DNA from: Maylandia zebra
Taxonomy: Eukaryota > Chordata > Actinopteri > Cichliformes > Cichlidae
Reading direction: 5' to 3'
Assembly: GCF_041146795.1 (NCBI RefSeq)
Contig: NC_135184.1
Location: 2,195,967 to 2,259,966 of the forward strand
DNA: 64,000 bases
This document shows positions 44,380 through 56,570 of the stretch, piece after piece. A model generated the notes under the pieces. It was given only the letters and a program-made list of their open reading frames with translations, was not told where the DNA came from and searched no databases. Position numbers and translations under genes: made by a program. Every line of letters begins with the position of its first letter. Within the stretch, counting starts at the first letter, position 1.

Positions 44380-47300
44380 TCATTTCGTAACATAATCTCT
44401 ATACCTCGCAGGAGGTACCCCTCGGGTTCGCCTCAAAGGGCGTTCAGACTGCAAAACCTCCCCTCGCCCCTCGTGCACCTCATCACTCGCCTCTGAGGCC
44501 CCATCGCTGTCCTCTGGCTCACTTAGGGCCATAACTGGTTGTACCTCCCCCGCTAAATCCGGCTCTAACCCCTGGGCGACATAGTCGCCGATCTCGTCCG
44601 CCCCTGGGGCAACGAGAGCGCTCGGGTCCGACTCACATGGGAGTGGTAGAACACAAACCCCCTCCATGAAGTCGGTATCGGACTCCACTTCGGCTGGCAG
44701 CCTATTGGCCTGCTTCGGCTGCCATGTCGGCGCTTGAAAGGTGCACAATTTGAGCTGATCCCTATGCACGACCCTCGTCGAGCCACCCTTCTCTGGCTTG
44801 ACCGTGAACACAGGAATGTCGGGGTGGTTTTGTTTCACCACCAAATAAGGGTTGGGTTCCCACTTGTCCTGGATCTTATTCCTGCCTCTGGGCTTGTGGT
44901 TGCGCAACAGCACCCGATCACCCGACTGAAGCAGGGCGCCGCGGGACTTCCGGTCGTAGATCCTCTTCCTCCTCCTAGAGGCCTCCTGAGTAGCCGAGCT
45001 TGCTACCTCCACCGCGGTCCTAAGCCTCTCATGGTGGTCCCGGACCCAGTCGTCCAGATTGTCCGCCTCTGGTTCCCTCATGTCTTTCCCTCCCAGGAGG
45101 TCCAAGGGCATTCTGGCATCCCTCCCGAACAGGAGGTAGAAGGGCGCATAACCCGTGGAGGAGTGCTCACGAGAGTTATAAGCCATAACCAACTCTGGCA
45201 AGTATGTTTTCCAATCCCGTTTCTTCTCTGGTGGCAGTGTCCTGAGCATGTCGTGCATGGTCCTATTAAACCTCTCACACTGCGCGTTCCCCTGCGGATG
45301 GTAAGGGCTGGTGCGACTCTTGGCAATCCCGTAGGCCCTGCACAGCTCTTTTATCACACTAGCCTCGAAGCTCCTCCCCTGATCGGAGTGCAACCGGGCC
45401 GGGCACCCGTAATAGGTAAACCAATGTTTCAGCAAAGCATTTGCTGTCGTCTCAGCAGTTTGGTTTCTGGTGGGGACGGCAACGGTGAACCTGGTGAACA
45501 TGTCTGTAAGGACAAGGACATTTTCGTAACCCCCACAAGACTTTTCTAGCACCGTATAGTCCATAGCGAGGACCTCCAGGGGTGCGGTGACATTGCTGCA
45601 GGTCATGGGGGCCCTGTGGTTGGGGAAGACATCCTTTGCCAATGCGCACCTCCTGCATTGCTGAACCCAATCTTGAACATCTCTACTCATGGTAGGCCAG
45701 TAATAGCTCCTTCTCATCACCGCGAGGGTGCTCTTTGCACTGAAATGCCCCCCATGCTCATGCTGGTTCTCGTATACCTTACGTTGTAAGGTCTCTGGGA
45801 CAATGAGCTGCCTGATCTCCTCCCCATCACGAGGGTCACTGACATGCCTATACAGCACACCCTTATAAAGCCTAAGGCGGTCGAGCTGTTGGTGAAGCCG
45901 CCTCGCGTCCGGTGTTAACGCGTGGAGCTCGGCATGGCTCATCTCCGTGCCCCTCTCAACCACCCGATACACGGGCCCGACGACCGGGTCGCTTTTCTGA
46001 GCCCCTTCGACCTCCTCCCAGCTGTGCCCACCGAGAGCTTTCCCAGCGGTCGCTTGTACTCTGGCTTTCAGATCAGCCCTACCATCCTTCTCCAACCTAG
46101 CGGGCCACAGACACGCACGCACTTCTTCCGGGCCCACTTTGATAAAGTCCTTGCCTGTGTCCTCCTGCTCGGGTTCCTCTTGGTCGGGGATTCTGGAGAG
46201 GACGTCTGCATTCGTATTTTGTCGCCCAGGCTTGTAACACACCTCAAAGTCATACTCAGCGAGTTGTGCTACCCACCGCTGTTCGACAGCCCCCAGGTTA
46301 GCCGTTGCCAGGTAGCGCAGCGGGTTATGGTCCGTGACTACTGTGAATCTGGCGTACATCAGGTAGTCCCTGAATTTCTCTGTGACAGCCCATTTAAGCG
46401 CCAGAAGTTCCAGTTTAAATGCGCTGTAGTTCTTGTCATTCTTCTCGGAGCCTCTCAGCCCCCGACTCGCGTAGGCTACCACACGCTCTACGCCCTCCTG
46501 TTTTTGACTGAGCACAGCCCCGAGTCCGTGCAGACTCCCATCTGTGGTCAATATGAAGGGTAGGCCAAAGTTGGGATATGCCAGGATTGGAGGGGACACC
46601 AGGCATCGTTTCAGCTCGTCCAGGGCCTCCTGGCACTCGCCGGTCCAAACAAACGCCTGGGTGCCCCTCGACGTGTTTTTCAACCCTTTCCCAACCAGGG
46701 CATGCAGAGGCTTGGCCAACTGTGCAAACCTTGGCACAAACCGCCTGTAGTAGCTCATGAATCCAAGCACCTGCCTCACCTCTCGCACGCTCCTTGGAGC
46801 CGGCCATGCCTCCAGGGCCTTGACCTTTTCTAGATCTACCTGGACGCCTTTAGCAGAAATCACGTGGCCAAGGAATTTAACCTCCGGCCGCAGAAGGAAG
46901 CATTTGGTCGGCTTCAACTTCAACCCGTGCTGCTTCAAACGTTCGAACACCGTCTCAAGCCTCTCGCAGTGACTATCAAAGTCCCGGGAGAAGACTATAA
47001 TGTCATCCAGGTAGACAAGGAGTATATCAAAACTGAGGTCCCCCAGTACCATACCCATCAGCCGCTGAAAAGTGGCTGGGGCGTTGCACAAGCCAAATGG
47101 CATCCGAGTCCATTCAAACAGGCCAAATGGTGTTGTAACCGCCGTTTTTCCCCTGTCCGTTTCACTCATGGCCACTTGGAAGTAGCCTGCGGTCAGGTCC
47201 AGGGTCGAGAATAACAGCGCATTGCCGAGCGCATCCAACGACTCTTCGATGCGGGGAAGTGGGTAGGCATCTTTGCACGTCACTTCGTTCAGCCGCCTGT

Positions 47301-49635
47301 AATCGCAGCAGAATCGAACACTCCCATCTTTCTTAATAACCACCACCGCAGGGGAGGCCCAAGGACTGGAGCTCTCTTTAAGGATCCCCTGGCTAACGAG
47401 CTCCTGAACATGCCTCTTAAACTCTTGAAAGACATGGGGTGGGACCCTTCGGTGCCTCTGTTTGATTGGGGGTGCCTCGGTGGGGATACTGTGTGTCACC
47501 GTGGTGGTGTAGCCGTAATCAACTTCGCTTGCCGAGAATACGTCTTGGTGTTGGGCTAACAGCCGACAAAGCTTTTGACGCTGTAGCTCAGTGAGGTCCC
47601 GGGTGTTAGCCTGTACAGGGACCGGCAACTGCCCAACCTCGCCCCCTGTCGCTATACTCTCACCCTGACCCAGCGGCTTAACCACGAGTGCCCCCTCTCT
47701 CTCCTCTACCCATACAACCTCTTTGGGGAGCACAGCTCGTGGTTTGCTTACAACGGCAAGCCTGGCTCTTGGCATCAGCTTGACAGCCCTCTCGCTTGTG
47801 TTCATCACTCTGAGAGGGATTCTTCCACCACTGGTTGTCGCAATAGTGTTGGCAACTAACAGTCCCCGCGGCAGCTCTATCTCTTTTGCCGCCTCTGCCA
47901 GCACTTGGCACTCAACCCTAGGTGAGACCCCGCAACGACCCTCGACCACTTTCTCGCTCCTCGGGGGGATGATGACGGGTTCCCTGCCAGCCACCTTGAC
48001 GAACCCGATTTTGCCACCCGGACCCGTGCGCGGGAACTCCTTCCTCGCTCGGGCTATCAACCGACGGATGGTGGCCTCTGTCTCGTCTGGAGCGTGGGGG
48101 TCCATGTGGACGCGACCCCCATCTGCGATAAAGAGCGCTTCGAGGTCTTCTATAACATTCATCCCCACAATCCCTGGGAGCCCATTAGCTTTGTCTACCT
48201 GGGGGTGAGTATCGGTGAGTACAAAAATGCACTTCTTACCAACCACTCTCCCGGCGCATTCAACCTCGGCCTCCAAGCAGCCCAAGACAGGAATATCGAG
48301 CCCGTTTGCGGCTGTGAGCTCAATCCAGTCTGCTGACTTCAACTCCTGTGGCCCAAAACACCTACGGAAATGGGACTCCGTAATAGCTGTCACATTTGAC
48401 CCCGTGTCCCAGAGGCAGGTGGTGTCTACCCCCCCTATCTTAAGGTGGACGGTGCGACACCTCCCAAGAGCACTCCTTTGGAGGCTCTCCTCCACCTCAG
48501 TCAGAAGACACTCGGCTGCTTGGCGGCCTATGGCCGGTGTGGTGGGGTGTTTCTTGGCCCCACCCTTGGCGTTTGGATTGCCAGAAAATGCCACCTGCGC
48601 CAGGTCTATGGGGATAGGGGCCAGAGCCCCTGCGTCTAGCTTTTTGGTACAATGCCGGCTAGTGTGGCCAGGCTCTCCACAGCTGTAGCAAATATATCGC
48701 CCTTCGCTGTCCCTCAGGGGTGTTCGCCTGCGCTGTGCACTCTGCTGGCTGCTCCCTCTTTCCCTGCTCTGTAGTGCTAAGTACAGCTCTTCTTGACGAG
48801 CAGCTAGTTTTCTAACCTCCTCGTGGAGCATCTCCAGGGTGAGGGGGGATGGTTTATCTTCGGCCGGTACTGCAGCGTTCACCGCACCTCTAGTTCTGAG
48901 CCTACTTTGGGAGGCGAGAGAGGACTGGGCTTCTTCTTCCTCGGACCAGTCAACTGCGGCTTGCAGCAGCCCGATGAAGGTTAGGCCTTTCTCCTCTTTG
49001 ACCCTCCTTTTCATCTCTCGCCTCAAAAGGTCATCTCGCAAACCCAGCACTAGCTGTTCTTTCAACACCGTCTCTGAGTCGGGAACGCGGTTGGGTTCTC
49101 GCCTCTTAATCAAAGCCAGCTTCTCCTGTAGGTCATAGGCATAAGTTCTGACCGTCTCGCTGGACATTTGCCTTCTCTCATAGAACTCCTTCAACCTAGT
49201 ACCTATGGGGACCTTGTCTCCATAGGTTTGAAGGAGAACCTCAAATATGCCCTCGACAGACTCTACTGCCCCATCCAACATGAACTTAACAGTTGCCCTG
49301 GCTTCATCTTTTATGTGTTGCTTGACCAGCTCTACACGGTCCGCCTCTGGCACCTTCATGACTTGGAACGCAGACCGCATTGCCGCGATCCACTCTTCCA
49401 CACAATCATCTCCACTCTTTCCAGGGCAACCACTAAAATCTGCCAGTTTGCGGTCTCGGTGGACATAGATTGCCGCCGGGGCTTTTAAAGCTTGGGCCTG
49501 TTGATCAATCACTGCCCTTGCGAGAGAAAGAGCTTCTCTCTGTTCTTCTCGTGCCTGCTGTAAGGCACCCGCCTGCTCCGCAAGCCTCCCTTGTAGTTCA
49601 TCAAAGCTCCTTTTCAAATCTTCTAGTTCAGACAT
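44380..49635 (-). CDS. Gag-pol polyprotein of the Ty3/gypsy element
   Basis: One uninterrupted frame of 1751 residues starts about 70 bp inside the 5' LTR. The N-terminus has a Gln/Glu-rich, coiled-coil-like stretch, followed by a capsid-like region ([15 protein letters not shown]). A CCHC zinc knuckle, [14 protein letters not shown], lies near residue 314-328. The protease motif [12 protein letters not shown] is near 405. RT has FCCDYRRLN near 772 and the catalytic YLDDIIVFS near 871. RNase H has [14 protein letters not shown] near 1030. Integrase has an HHCC finger near 1290-1330 and catalytic regions at MDYTVLEKS (about 1356), HSDQGRSF (about 1415) and [10 protein letters not shown] (about 1450). 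A GPY/F-like module follows; no chromodomain was noticed. Gag and pol share one frame, so no frameshift is needed. Confidence 0.93.
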   Translation of the reverse strand: MSELEDLKRSFDELQGRLAEQAGALQQAREEQREALSLARAVIDQQAQALKAPAAIYVHRDRKLADFSGCPGKSGDDCVEEWIAAMRSAFQVMKVPEADRVELVKQHIKDEARATVKFMLDGAVESVEGIFEVLLQTYGDKVPIGTRLKEFYERRQMSSETVRTYAYDLQEKLALIKRREPNRVPDSETVLKEQLVLGLRDDLLRREMKRRVKEEKGLTFIGLLQAAVDWSEEEEAQSSLASQSRLRTRGAVNAAVPAEDKPSPLTLEMLHEEVRKLAARQEELYLALQSRERGSSQQSAQRRRTPLRDSEGRYICYSCGEPGHTSRHCTKKLDAGALAPIPIDLAQVAFSGNPNAKGGAKKHPTTPAIGRQAAECLLTEVEESLQRSALGRCRTVHLKIGGVDTTCLWDTGSNVTAITESHFRRCFGPQELKSADWIELTAANGLDIPVLGCLEAEVECAGRVVGKKCIFVLTDTHPQVDKANGLPGIVGMNVIEDLEALFIADGGRVHMDPHAPDETEATIRRLIARARKEFPRTGPGGKIGFVKVAGREPVIIPPRSEKVVEGRCGVSPRVECQVLAEAAKEIELPRGLLVANTIATTSGGRIPLRVMNTSERAVKLMPRARLAVVSKPRAVLPKEVVWVEEREGALVVKPLGQGESIATGGEVGQLPVPVQANTRDLTELQRQKLCRLLAQHQDVFSASEVDYGYTTTVTHSIPTEAPPIKQRHRRVPPHVFQEFKRHVQELVSQGILKESSSPWASPAVVVIKKDGSVRFCCDYRRLNEVTCKDAYPLPRIEESLDALGNALLFSTLDLTAGYFQVAMSETDRGKTAVTTPFGLFEWTRMPFGLCNAPATFQRLMGMVLGDLSFDILLVYLDDIIVFSRDFDSHCERLETVFERLKQHGLKLKPTKCFLLRPEVKFLGHVISAKGVQVDLEKVKALEAWPAPRSVREVRQVLGFMSYYRRFVPRFAQLAKPLHALVGKGLKNTSRGTQAFVWTGECQEALDELKRCLVSPPILAYPNFGLPFILTTDGSLHGLGAVLSQKQEGVERVVAYASRGLRGSEKNDKNYSAFKLELLALKWAVTEKFRDYLMYARFTVVTDHNPLRYLATANLGAVEQRWVAQLAEYDFEVCYKPGRQNTNADVLSRIPDQEEPEQEDTGKDFIKVGPEEVRACLWPARLEKDGRADLKARVQATAGKALGGHSWEEVEGAQKSDPVVGPVYRVVERGTEMSHAELHALTPDARRLHQQLDRLRLYKGVLYRHVSDPRDGEEIRQLIVPETLQRKVYENQHEHGGHFSAKSTLAVMRRSYYWPTMSRDVQDWVQQCRRCALAKDVFPNHRAPMTCSNVTAPLEVLAMDYTVLEKSCGGYENVLVLTDMFTRFTVAVPTRNQTAETTANALLKHWFTYYGCPARLHSDQGRSFEASVIKELCRAYGIAKSRTSPYHPQGNAQCERFNRTMHDMLRTLPPEKKRDWKTYLPELVMAYNSREHSSTGYAPFYLLFGRDARMPLDLLGGKDMREPEADNLDDWVRDHHERLRTAVEVASSATQEASRRRKRIYDRKSRGALLQSGDRVLLRNHKPRGRNKIQDKWEPNPYLVVKQNHPDIPVFTVKPEKGGSTRVVHRDQLKLCTFQAPTWQPKQANRLPAEVESDTDFMEGVCVLPLPCESDPSALVAPGADEIGDYVAQGLEPDLAGEVQPVMALSEPEDSDGASEASDEVHEGRGEVLQSERPLRRTRGVPPARYRDYVTK

Positions 49636-49685
49636 GTTTGCCTTAACTCTATTCCTCCTCTATAACGACCCCGAGCCAATGGGTG

Positions 49686-49704
49686 AATCCTGTTCGTGAC
49701 GCCA
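49686..49704 (-). promoter_or_regulatory. Primer-binding site
   Basis: The minus-strand TGGCGTCACGAACAGGATT starts two bases inside the 5' LTR. It begins TGG, complementary to a tRNA CCA end. The matching tRNA could not be fixed; the CAGGATTC part resembles some tRNA-Ser. Confidence 0.65.
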
Positions 49705-49706
49705 AT

Positions 49707-51262
49707 TGTGAGGGGCTACTAGCCCTGCTATGTAGGGGTAGAAGGGCGCACAGGCTGCCTTGAACGACTAGCGGGTGGTGGGATCTAAGTCCGTACCCCC
49801 CTCTAGCGCGATTGACCCGGACACTTACTTCAGTAAGAATGGGGTTAGTTACCTGGCAACAGTAGGCACAAAAGGAGGACTCCAGGCCCGGACCTGCAAT
49901 GATAGCAGCGCCTGCACACGGAATACTAGCACGGTCCCACTTAACTCCGTCGTCCTGTGCCTAACCAAATAACTCGGGTGCCCCTACTCCAAGGCAACCT
50001 GGGTCGGACAAAAGCATTCAACAACGACTTTTTAAACCACGTGGCTCTTTTTATTTATCTGGAGAGCCCCCCCAAAAAACCAAACTTGGTTAACAATGTC
50101 CACAGGGCCCTGGAGAGCAAAGGGAAAACAGCAAGGAGCCTCCCCAGGACCAAAGAAATGAAAGAAATAAAATGAGGTAAAATAAATCAAAACAGACTGG
50201 TGAGACCCAGAGTTGGGAGTCCTCGACTCCACCCAACCCACCCTAGTCACAGGAAAGACACTCACAACACAGCAGAACAGTAAAAGTTAACACAGCAAAT
50301 ATTCTGTCTAAAATGGTCGACACAGTCTCATCACATCACTTATAATGTCCGACACACCAAAGGAACATTTTCAGTCTTTACAGTTCACTCCAGTAAATTG
50401 TCTCTGGGGTGGGACGGACAGATAGTTCTAGGGGTATGTGTCATTAACCGGAGTTGCAGTCTGTTAGGCTGTCCAGAACTTCCACAGCCGGAATAGAATG
50501 TTCATTCTCTGGTCCACATCAAAGCAAGGAAATAAAACACAGAAACTGTACCTTTGCCCCTCCTGAAATGGAGCGTAATGAACCCACGGGTAGGTGAAAC
50601 TTTTACACACAGCCAGCTGAAGCAGGGTGAACAACCGGAGCGTCGTCTGGGTGGCAGGGTACTCCAAACACCGCCGACATCGGGGCCCAAGATGGCGGTC
50701 CCGCGGGCTAACGGAGCTACGGCAGTCCCCAGGCCGTGCGAAGTGAGGCCGCCCAATTCCTCTCCCGGAAACTCGCTGGTCCTTCGCCAGACAGCCAGCC
50801 GTGCTGTCTCGCTTTCTAAACGTTCTTGTCGCCAAACTCTACTGGCAACGCCGGGAAACTGAGGCCGATTGGAGGGGAGCGGCCGCTAGCCTTAGCTCTT
50901 GATTAGCCCCTCTGCTAGCGCTATCTCCGCCGACACTTCGCCCCGACGTTACACCCGTAAGGCCGCTGTAGCCGGAGTCAGAGTGCATACACGGACGGAA
51001 ACCCAGCCTAGACTCGCTGCGGTACCGTATACTGTCTCGCTAACCTCCCGTTTATACTTTGTTCGGGTCTCTTCCTGACCGCGGCCCTTTCCTAGCGTCT
51101 CTTCTCATCCGGACACGTGTGCTTTTTTTCTTTTTCTCCGCTCGTCTTCTCTCCCACTGCGCATGTCCGTCTTCTTCACGCTACGTCACTCCCTCTTGGC
51201 TGCTTCAGGCTGTAAACAACCCCGTGACCGTTTTCTAAGGGTTGTAAATATGTGCCCTCACA
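49707..51262 (-). repeat. 5' LTR (right copy) of the young Ty3/gypsy element
   Basis: 1556 bp, same termini as the left copy. On the minus strand it lies upstream of gag-pol and would hold the promoter. Confidence 0.9.
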
Positions 51263-51446
51263 TATGCTAACATAGCTGTGTCGCTAGCGATCACGTAGCA
51301 CATCATTATATACCAGCTAGCCCAACTTCAGTAACCCTACAAACGTCACTGCTGTTTAGTTTCCTGTCTTCATTTATGTTGGAAGTGATAGCAGAGCTGT
51401 ACGTTTGAATTTTTTCAGAAATCTCTCAGTCAGAACATGCTGTATC

Positions 51447-51532
51447 CAGAGGCGGAGCCAGACATTTGAAACACCCGGGGCTTAGCCCTAAAGGGTAGTA
51501 TGCATGTGGTATTTTTATTTTTTTATTTTTTT

Positions 51533-51563
<31 letters not shown>

Positions 51564-53481
51564 GTTAGAAATGACTGAAAGATTAATAGGCTCTGTTTTG
51601 AGTTTTGTTCAAAAAAGAATGACTTCATATAGGGAAAAATATATATCACATGTGCAGGACATCTTAAACTAGTTTTTTAATTAAGCAGCAAGGCAGAACA
51701 AAGTCGGGGCTGTATCAAGACACAGGGACTAAACCCCAATTCAACCAGACCCAGAACTGATCCGGAATTAAAACAGGACTACAACAGTTCAAAATCAGGA
51801 CTACTGAGGACTTAACCAAGACAGAACCAGAATCAGAACTAGATGATAGTAGCACTAAAAATCATCATAGACCTGCACTACACTTATTTTTTAATTCCAC
51901 CAAAGTACAATATTTAGATTGAGAAAAGTTTATATAATTATTTATCCTTGTTGTGCGAACAAGCCTGCATAACTTAATAAATATAGAATTTGAAAAATAG
52001 CAAACCTAAAAAGAAACACTAGGTACGAGATACATGAGGACCTATGATACGGTGATACTTTTGGCAAATGACCATTTGACTAACATGTGTGTCTCACCTG
52101 CTCTTGTTCATCTCTGTTCTGTCCTCATTCTCCATCTCCCTCTCTGTTCCTCTCTCTCCCTCTTTGTGCTGACAATCATCAAATATACAGTTGAAACCAC
52201 ATATTTATGTACTGTTCAGATCAAAACACAAACACTTTTTAATTGTAACATCAAATCGGACTAAATGTTTATTTTTTTAGATTGATAAATATAAAAAACA
52301 TATTTGTTAACTTTAAGAGTAAAGAGAGAAACTATCTGTATTTCTTAATTGCAAATGGCACCAAATTGTATTCAAACTGAGCCACACTTATGGAGCTCCA
52401 CAGTTCTTTTCCTGGTGTTTTGGTTGACATCTCTTGATTTTCCCATTTCAAAAAAACAGGCTCTGTGTTTTGCCTTATATGCATCCACAGCTGTGCCACC
52501 AGTTTACTCACATGGACTCTACGAACCTATCAGAAGCTTCTTCAGCTCAGAATGGAATCGTCTGCAGTTTCTTACTAATTAACAATAAACTTAATGTATA
52601 TGTACTCCTAAATTTGATCAAAGTGATAAAAAATAGACAGCTCTGTCTCTCTTTATTCTGACATTTAACTAATTCAAAAGATATTTCAATATTTATCTAA
52701 AACAAAAGTTTACTCTAAATTGATGTTGTACAGTAAAAATGTTTTATGTTTTCTCCCTAAAGTGTATGTAAATATCTGGTTACAAATGTGAATATCCTGC
52801 TGTGTACTGAAATTCCTCTTGTTTTGCATAGAAATATACTGAACAACATACAAAGCATAATATATAAAATAACATTTACCTGAGTTTTTTCTTTGAAAGA
52901 AGCCTCTAATGTCCATTCTTATATTTCAGTACATAACTGAAACCGATTTAGTCGGGGAGGGTAAGAACTGAAAATATGAAATAAACACACGTAAGCTAAG
53001 ACTCTAAAAAAATAGCATTTGTTCGGCTTTTCATTTCGCCATTTGTTGATTCACTTGAAGAGCGAGTAACGTAATATTGGTCAAGTGATCAGTTTGATAT
53101 CAATCTTTCGTGATGCACCGTCATATTTACATTATTTGTACGGTATGAATGATTTTCTTTGGTACCTGGTCAAACTTAAGCTCTCCTTAGTATGGCTGGC
53201 TCCGTTTCTCCAACAGCGCACACAGGCAGCAGCTGCCCCGCCCCCTCGCTCAGTCACTTAGTGCCTGAGCTCGGATCATACCAATATCAGGGGGGATTCA
53301 CGCACAGTCGTAAATTCCCACAGTGTGCACTATGTGCTTCGAATATTGTGTGTACTTTTTGTTTTATACAGTTGTCAGCCAGACATCTAACTATGAAAAA
53401 ATTACACTCCAAAAGACCCCGGGCTTCTGACAAAACAACCCGGGCTTAAGCCCAGTAAGCCACCCCCACGCTCCGCCCCTG
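51447..53481. mobile_element. hAT-type element without recognised transposase
   Basis: Ends CAGAGGCGGAGCC and, on the reverse strand, CAGGGGCGGAGCG are flanked by the exact 8-bp duplication GCTGTATC (51439-51446 and 53482-53489). A T run followed by a G run lies at about 51520-51564. Internal frames at 52034-52664 and 53192-53449 have no known domain. Confidence 0.88.
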
Positions 53482-54515
53482 GCTGTATCATGCTTAGGTA
53501 ACTAGCGAAACTAGCGAGCTAACTTCCGCTAGCTTCCTGCTAACTTCTAACTCCATTAAATGTAATAACTTTTGTTTTCATGGATGCCTGGAAGGTAAAC
53601 TTTATAGTTACACCTGGTAAAGCAGCAATGCTGATCGTTTTATTAAAGATGAAAGAATTTAGACAGTTTTTAACTCTCAGTGATGCTGCAGTGTTGTTTG
53701 ACCTGAAGATTACGGAGTTTAGGACCCAGATTACTCCCAGATTTAAGAGCATCTTAGTCCGACAAATACGACAATAACGACGGCCGCTTGCATGTTCTGC
53801 AAAGAAATGTGCTTTGTTGTGTATCTGACGGACAAACACCAAACCAGTTCCACATCACTGAAGTTGCACCATTTTTACAAACCAATTCTGGTTCATCTGT
53901 TTCACTCAACAATCGGCCATGTGCGCATGAAAACAAAGGCACTGCGCATGCGCGTTTTACTCCCATTCTATCGCGATATTTCATTTTCCTATCGTTGCTT
54001 AACATTATACCGGTATTACCGTGAACGGTATAATATGGCCCAGCCCTACTCGTAAGGGTAACCCTTTCACACCTTTGATTTTTTCCTCGTATCTTTTCTT
54101 TGTCTTTTCGTCGAGTCTGTCTTTGTACGGACCGGCATTGTTCTCCTTTTGTTTTGTACATTCCTTTTTTGTGCGGCAAAGAAAAAACAAGAATTTATTG
54201 GAATCGAAGAATGAACGTTTTGCGGTGCTGCAAATGCTTGCATTTGATGCGGTACTTGGATTGTTTTGCCACGAGTTCCCGGCATGCAATGCGTGAAAAT
54301 CACGTGATTGCTAAACAAGGGGGCGGGTGCATTCAGCCTCCTCGGCTGTAATTGGTCCAGCCCAGAGTCGATCATGACCAATTGGCCAATCCAACACCTT
54401 TCATTATATATACCCTTCCTAAAAATAAAAAAAAAACATCGGCCCATAAGAACAAAAAATCGCCAGCGGCCCACCGGGCAAATGCCCGGTATGCCCGATG
54501 GCCAGTCCAGCTATG

Positions 54516-55757
54516 AAGCAGACGGGGTCATTTTTGAGCCCAAAGGAAAACCTGATTATTTGCTGCCAGTAAAAAACTTGAAGTAGTTTAAAAACAGCTT
54601 CCTACATTAACTTTGACATAAACCCGTCTGTGATCATCTGTTAAAGCGACCGACTTTGGTTGTGAAACAATAATCACAATAACTGATCATTTCATGTATT
54701 TTTTACACTGAATTGATCGACAATTTATACTTTAAAAACACTGAAATGAAGTGGGGACATTTGTGACCCTGAGGACCACAGGTGTGTGGAAATCGGGACG
54801 ACATTATGAGGGTTAAATCTTAATATTAATATCAACAGAATTTACAGCACAGCCTGGGTGAACTTAATAAATATTCAGCACTGGTTCAATCATCAAATTG
54901 ATGAATGTTCTTTGTTTGAGTTTGTCTCTCTGTGCTGCTCTTAATTATAATAATTATGTTTTATTTCAATTATATTATTTGTATAAATTGTACTAGTCTG
55001 AATAATTAAGCTGATTAATCAATGACACATTTTGATGAAACATTTTACATATTTATGATTATTAGGAAAAGATGGAAAGATGCTCAACATCCATCTGAAC
55101 TGATGGTGTTTTGTGAAATTGTTTTTACAAATCTTGTCTTAATTTATTCCCTTTTTCAGTGTTTTTAAATCATAACGGTTCAACTTGAGTTCTGTGGGAT
55201 TTAATGTTTAGACTTCATCTTGTATTTGTCTTTTGTGATCGTACTAAACATCAACTGTGTAACAGCTCTGAGTTCACACTTTGTTTCTCTCACACACATG
55301 AACACAGATGCTTCCTGAACAACTTGAAGCAGAGTTCATGCTTGTAACTGTCGTTGTGTTATTAAAGTGAAAGCCACAGCTAACGGTGTGGAGGCTGCAG
55401 AGCAGAAACCCACACAGCCCGTCTGCTGCAGGAGAGCAAGTTTATGATCTGTGAATGCTGCAGTCACACAGGTTATGTATCACAGAAGAAATGAGAAGCA
55501 TATTCTTAACATTCAAATCTTTATTTTTACTTCAGACAAATAACTACACTGTTATTTTGTTATGGTGGGATCTGAATGCATCAGCTGAGTTTTTCTGCAG
55601 AGATGTACAAAAGAAATCTTCACATAAAGAATCTACACTTTTACAAACACATCAAACATGTTTATTCGTAAATTTATGTTACACAGTTTAAGATGATTAA
55701 ATGAGAAAAGGTCAAATGCTCAGTAATGAAACATTGAACCAACCAGAAGTTAATTTA
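54516..55757. repeat. Locus-internal duplication, copy B part 2, orphan C 3' flank
   Basis: Matches 21436-22688 closely and stops at AAGTTAATTTAC, about 50 bp before the position where C3 exon 2 would begin. From 55758 the sequence is unrelated, so the corresponding C gene is missing. Confidence 0.85.
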
Positions 55758-56424
55758 CCGGGATTTAAAAATAGTTGCGCAAAACGGAGCGTGCCCGCTC
55801 CGACCGGCTTTAAAGGGTTAAATGTAGTTTTCACAGAATTTTGTGTTGTTGATGATCTGGGAGCAGACACACACTCACACAAACAGGCTCAGATGAGGTT
55901 TTGTGGGATGACAGGAGGAGAGAAGTTTCAGTGAGGTGTGTAAGACTGCAGCTCTGCTTCCTGATTTCAACTCTGGATAGTCACATTTCGGGGGATTCAT
56001 CAAATTTGGGCAGTTTTCTAGAAATGAGAGCTTCTCCATCCAAAGTGGGATGGATGTGGTCTCTGCTAACATGAACTGGTTTCTCCCAGAAGGTTTCCCA
56101 GTTATCTCTGAAGCCCACATGACTTTTTGGACACTTTGGTTCCTGCTGGTCTGATTGTGGAGGCCCAGAGAAAACTATGAAGTCTGACATTGTTTTGGTA
56201 AAGTTACACACGACTAGTAGTAGAATCAAGTAGAATCAAATTCTTCATCTTTAAATCTTTATTATTCACGCTTACAAACACAACTACACTGTTTGACATT
56301 TGAAAATCAACCAAAAATTAAACAAAAAACAAATAAAAGAGAAAAATATACCTGAATAAAAAGGCAGGGTAAGCACAACACATCATAACTAACATTTGTG
56401 AACACTGATCAAAGTGATGAATGA
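55758..56424. other. No gene recognised
   Basis: Unassigned sequence between the orphan flank and the LINE. Overlapping minus-strand frames at 55875-56229 show no domain. TRG C exons are absent. Confidence 0.45.
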
Positions 56425-56570
56425 GATGAAACGTCGCGAGCATTCGCTGGGCACAGAGTGCGGATCCAGTTTGCTCCGCCTCCATTGCGGATAATTAGAC
56501 GTGGAATCCCTCTCTCAGCAGCAAGACATCTCCCCCCCTCCCCTCCTCCCAAACATCTCCCAGTGTCACA

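Larger units (their letters stand above)
42661..51262 (-). mobile_element. Ty3/gypsy LTR retrotransposon, full length, intact and young
   Basis: The 8602-bp element reads on the minus strand. Two 1556-bp LTRs differ at only two positions I could find. It is flanked by TATG (42657-42660 and 51263-51266). A primer-binding site lies at 49704-49686, a single gag-pol frame of 1751 codons spans 49635-44380 and a polypurine tract lies at 44225-44217. All catalytic motifs are present. The near-identity of the LTRs implies recent insertion, and nothing visible in the sequence disables it. Confidence 0.92.
41957..54051. mobile_element. Second-level TIR element nested in the THAP transposon
   Basis: The left end AGAGCAGGGCGATATGGCC and the right end, read on the reverse strand as AGTAGGGCTGGGCCATAT, are inverted and lie next to matching GTAAG (41952-41956 and 54052-54056). 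Similar termini occur in many fish hAT-type repeats and at about 20096. Edges are approximate. Its own content, about 1.4 kb, is non-coding and includes a TTTTTCGGACCATAAGGTGC motif near 42307, itself a known type of fish repeat. Confidence 0.5.
40933..54515 (+). mobile_element. THAP-bearing DNA transposon (P-type-like) containing nested elements
   Basis: Inverted ends CAAGGCTGGACTGG (left) and CATAGCTGGACTGG (right, reverse strand) are flanked by the exact 8-bp duplication AAGCAGAC (40925-40932 and 54516-54523). The empty site is seen in the other duplication copy near 21440. An 8-bp target, CA-type termini and a degenerate THAP reading at 41126 fit the P superfamily, though hAT cannot be excluded. 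Removing the nested insertions leaves only about 1.5-3 kb of original element. No complete transposase remains. Confidence 0.8.

Noticed and set aside
44734..45549. 271-codon plus-strand frame opposite the integrase
   Set aside because: It is antisense to an intact coding region with clear integrase motifs; its sequence has no known domain.
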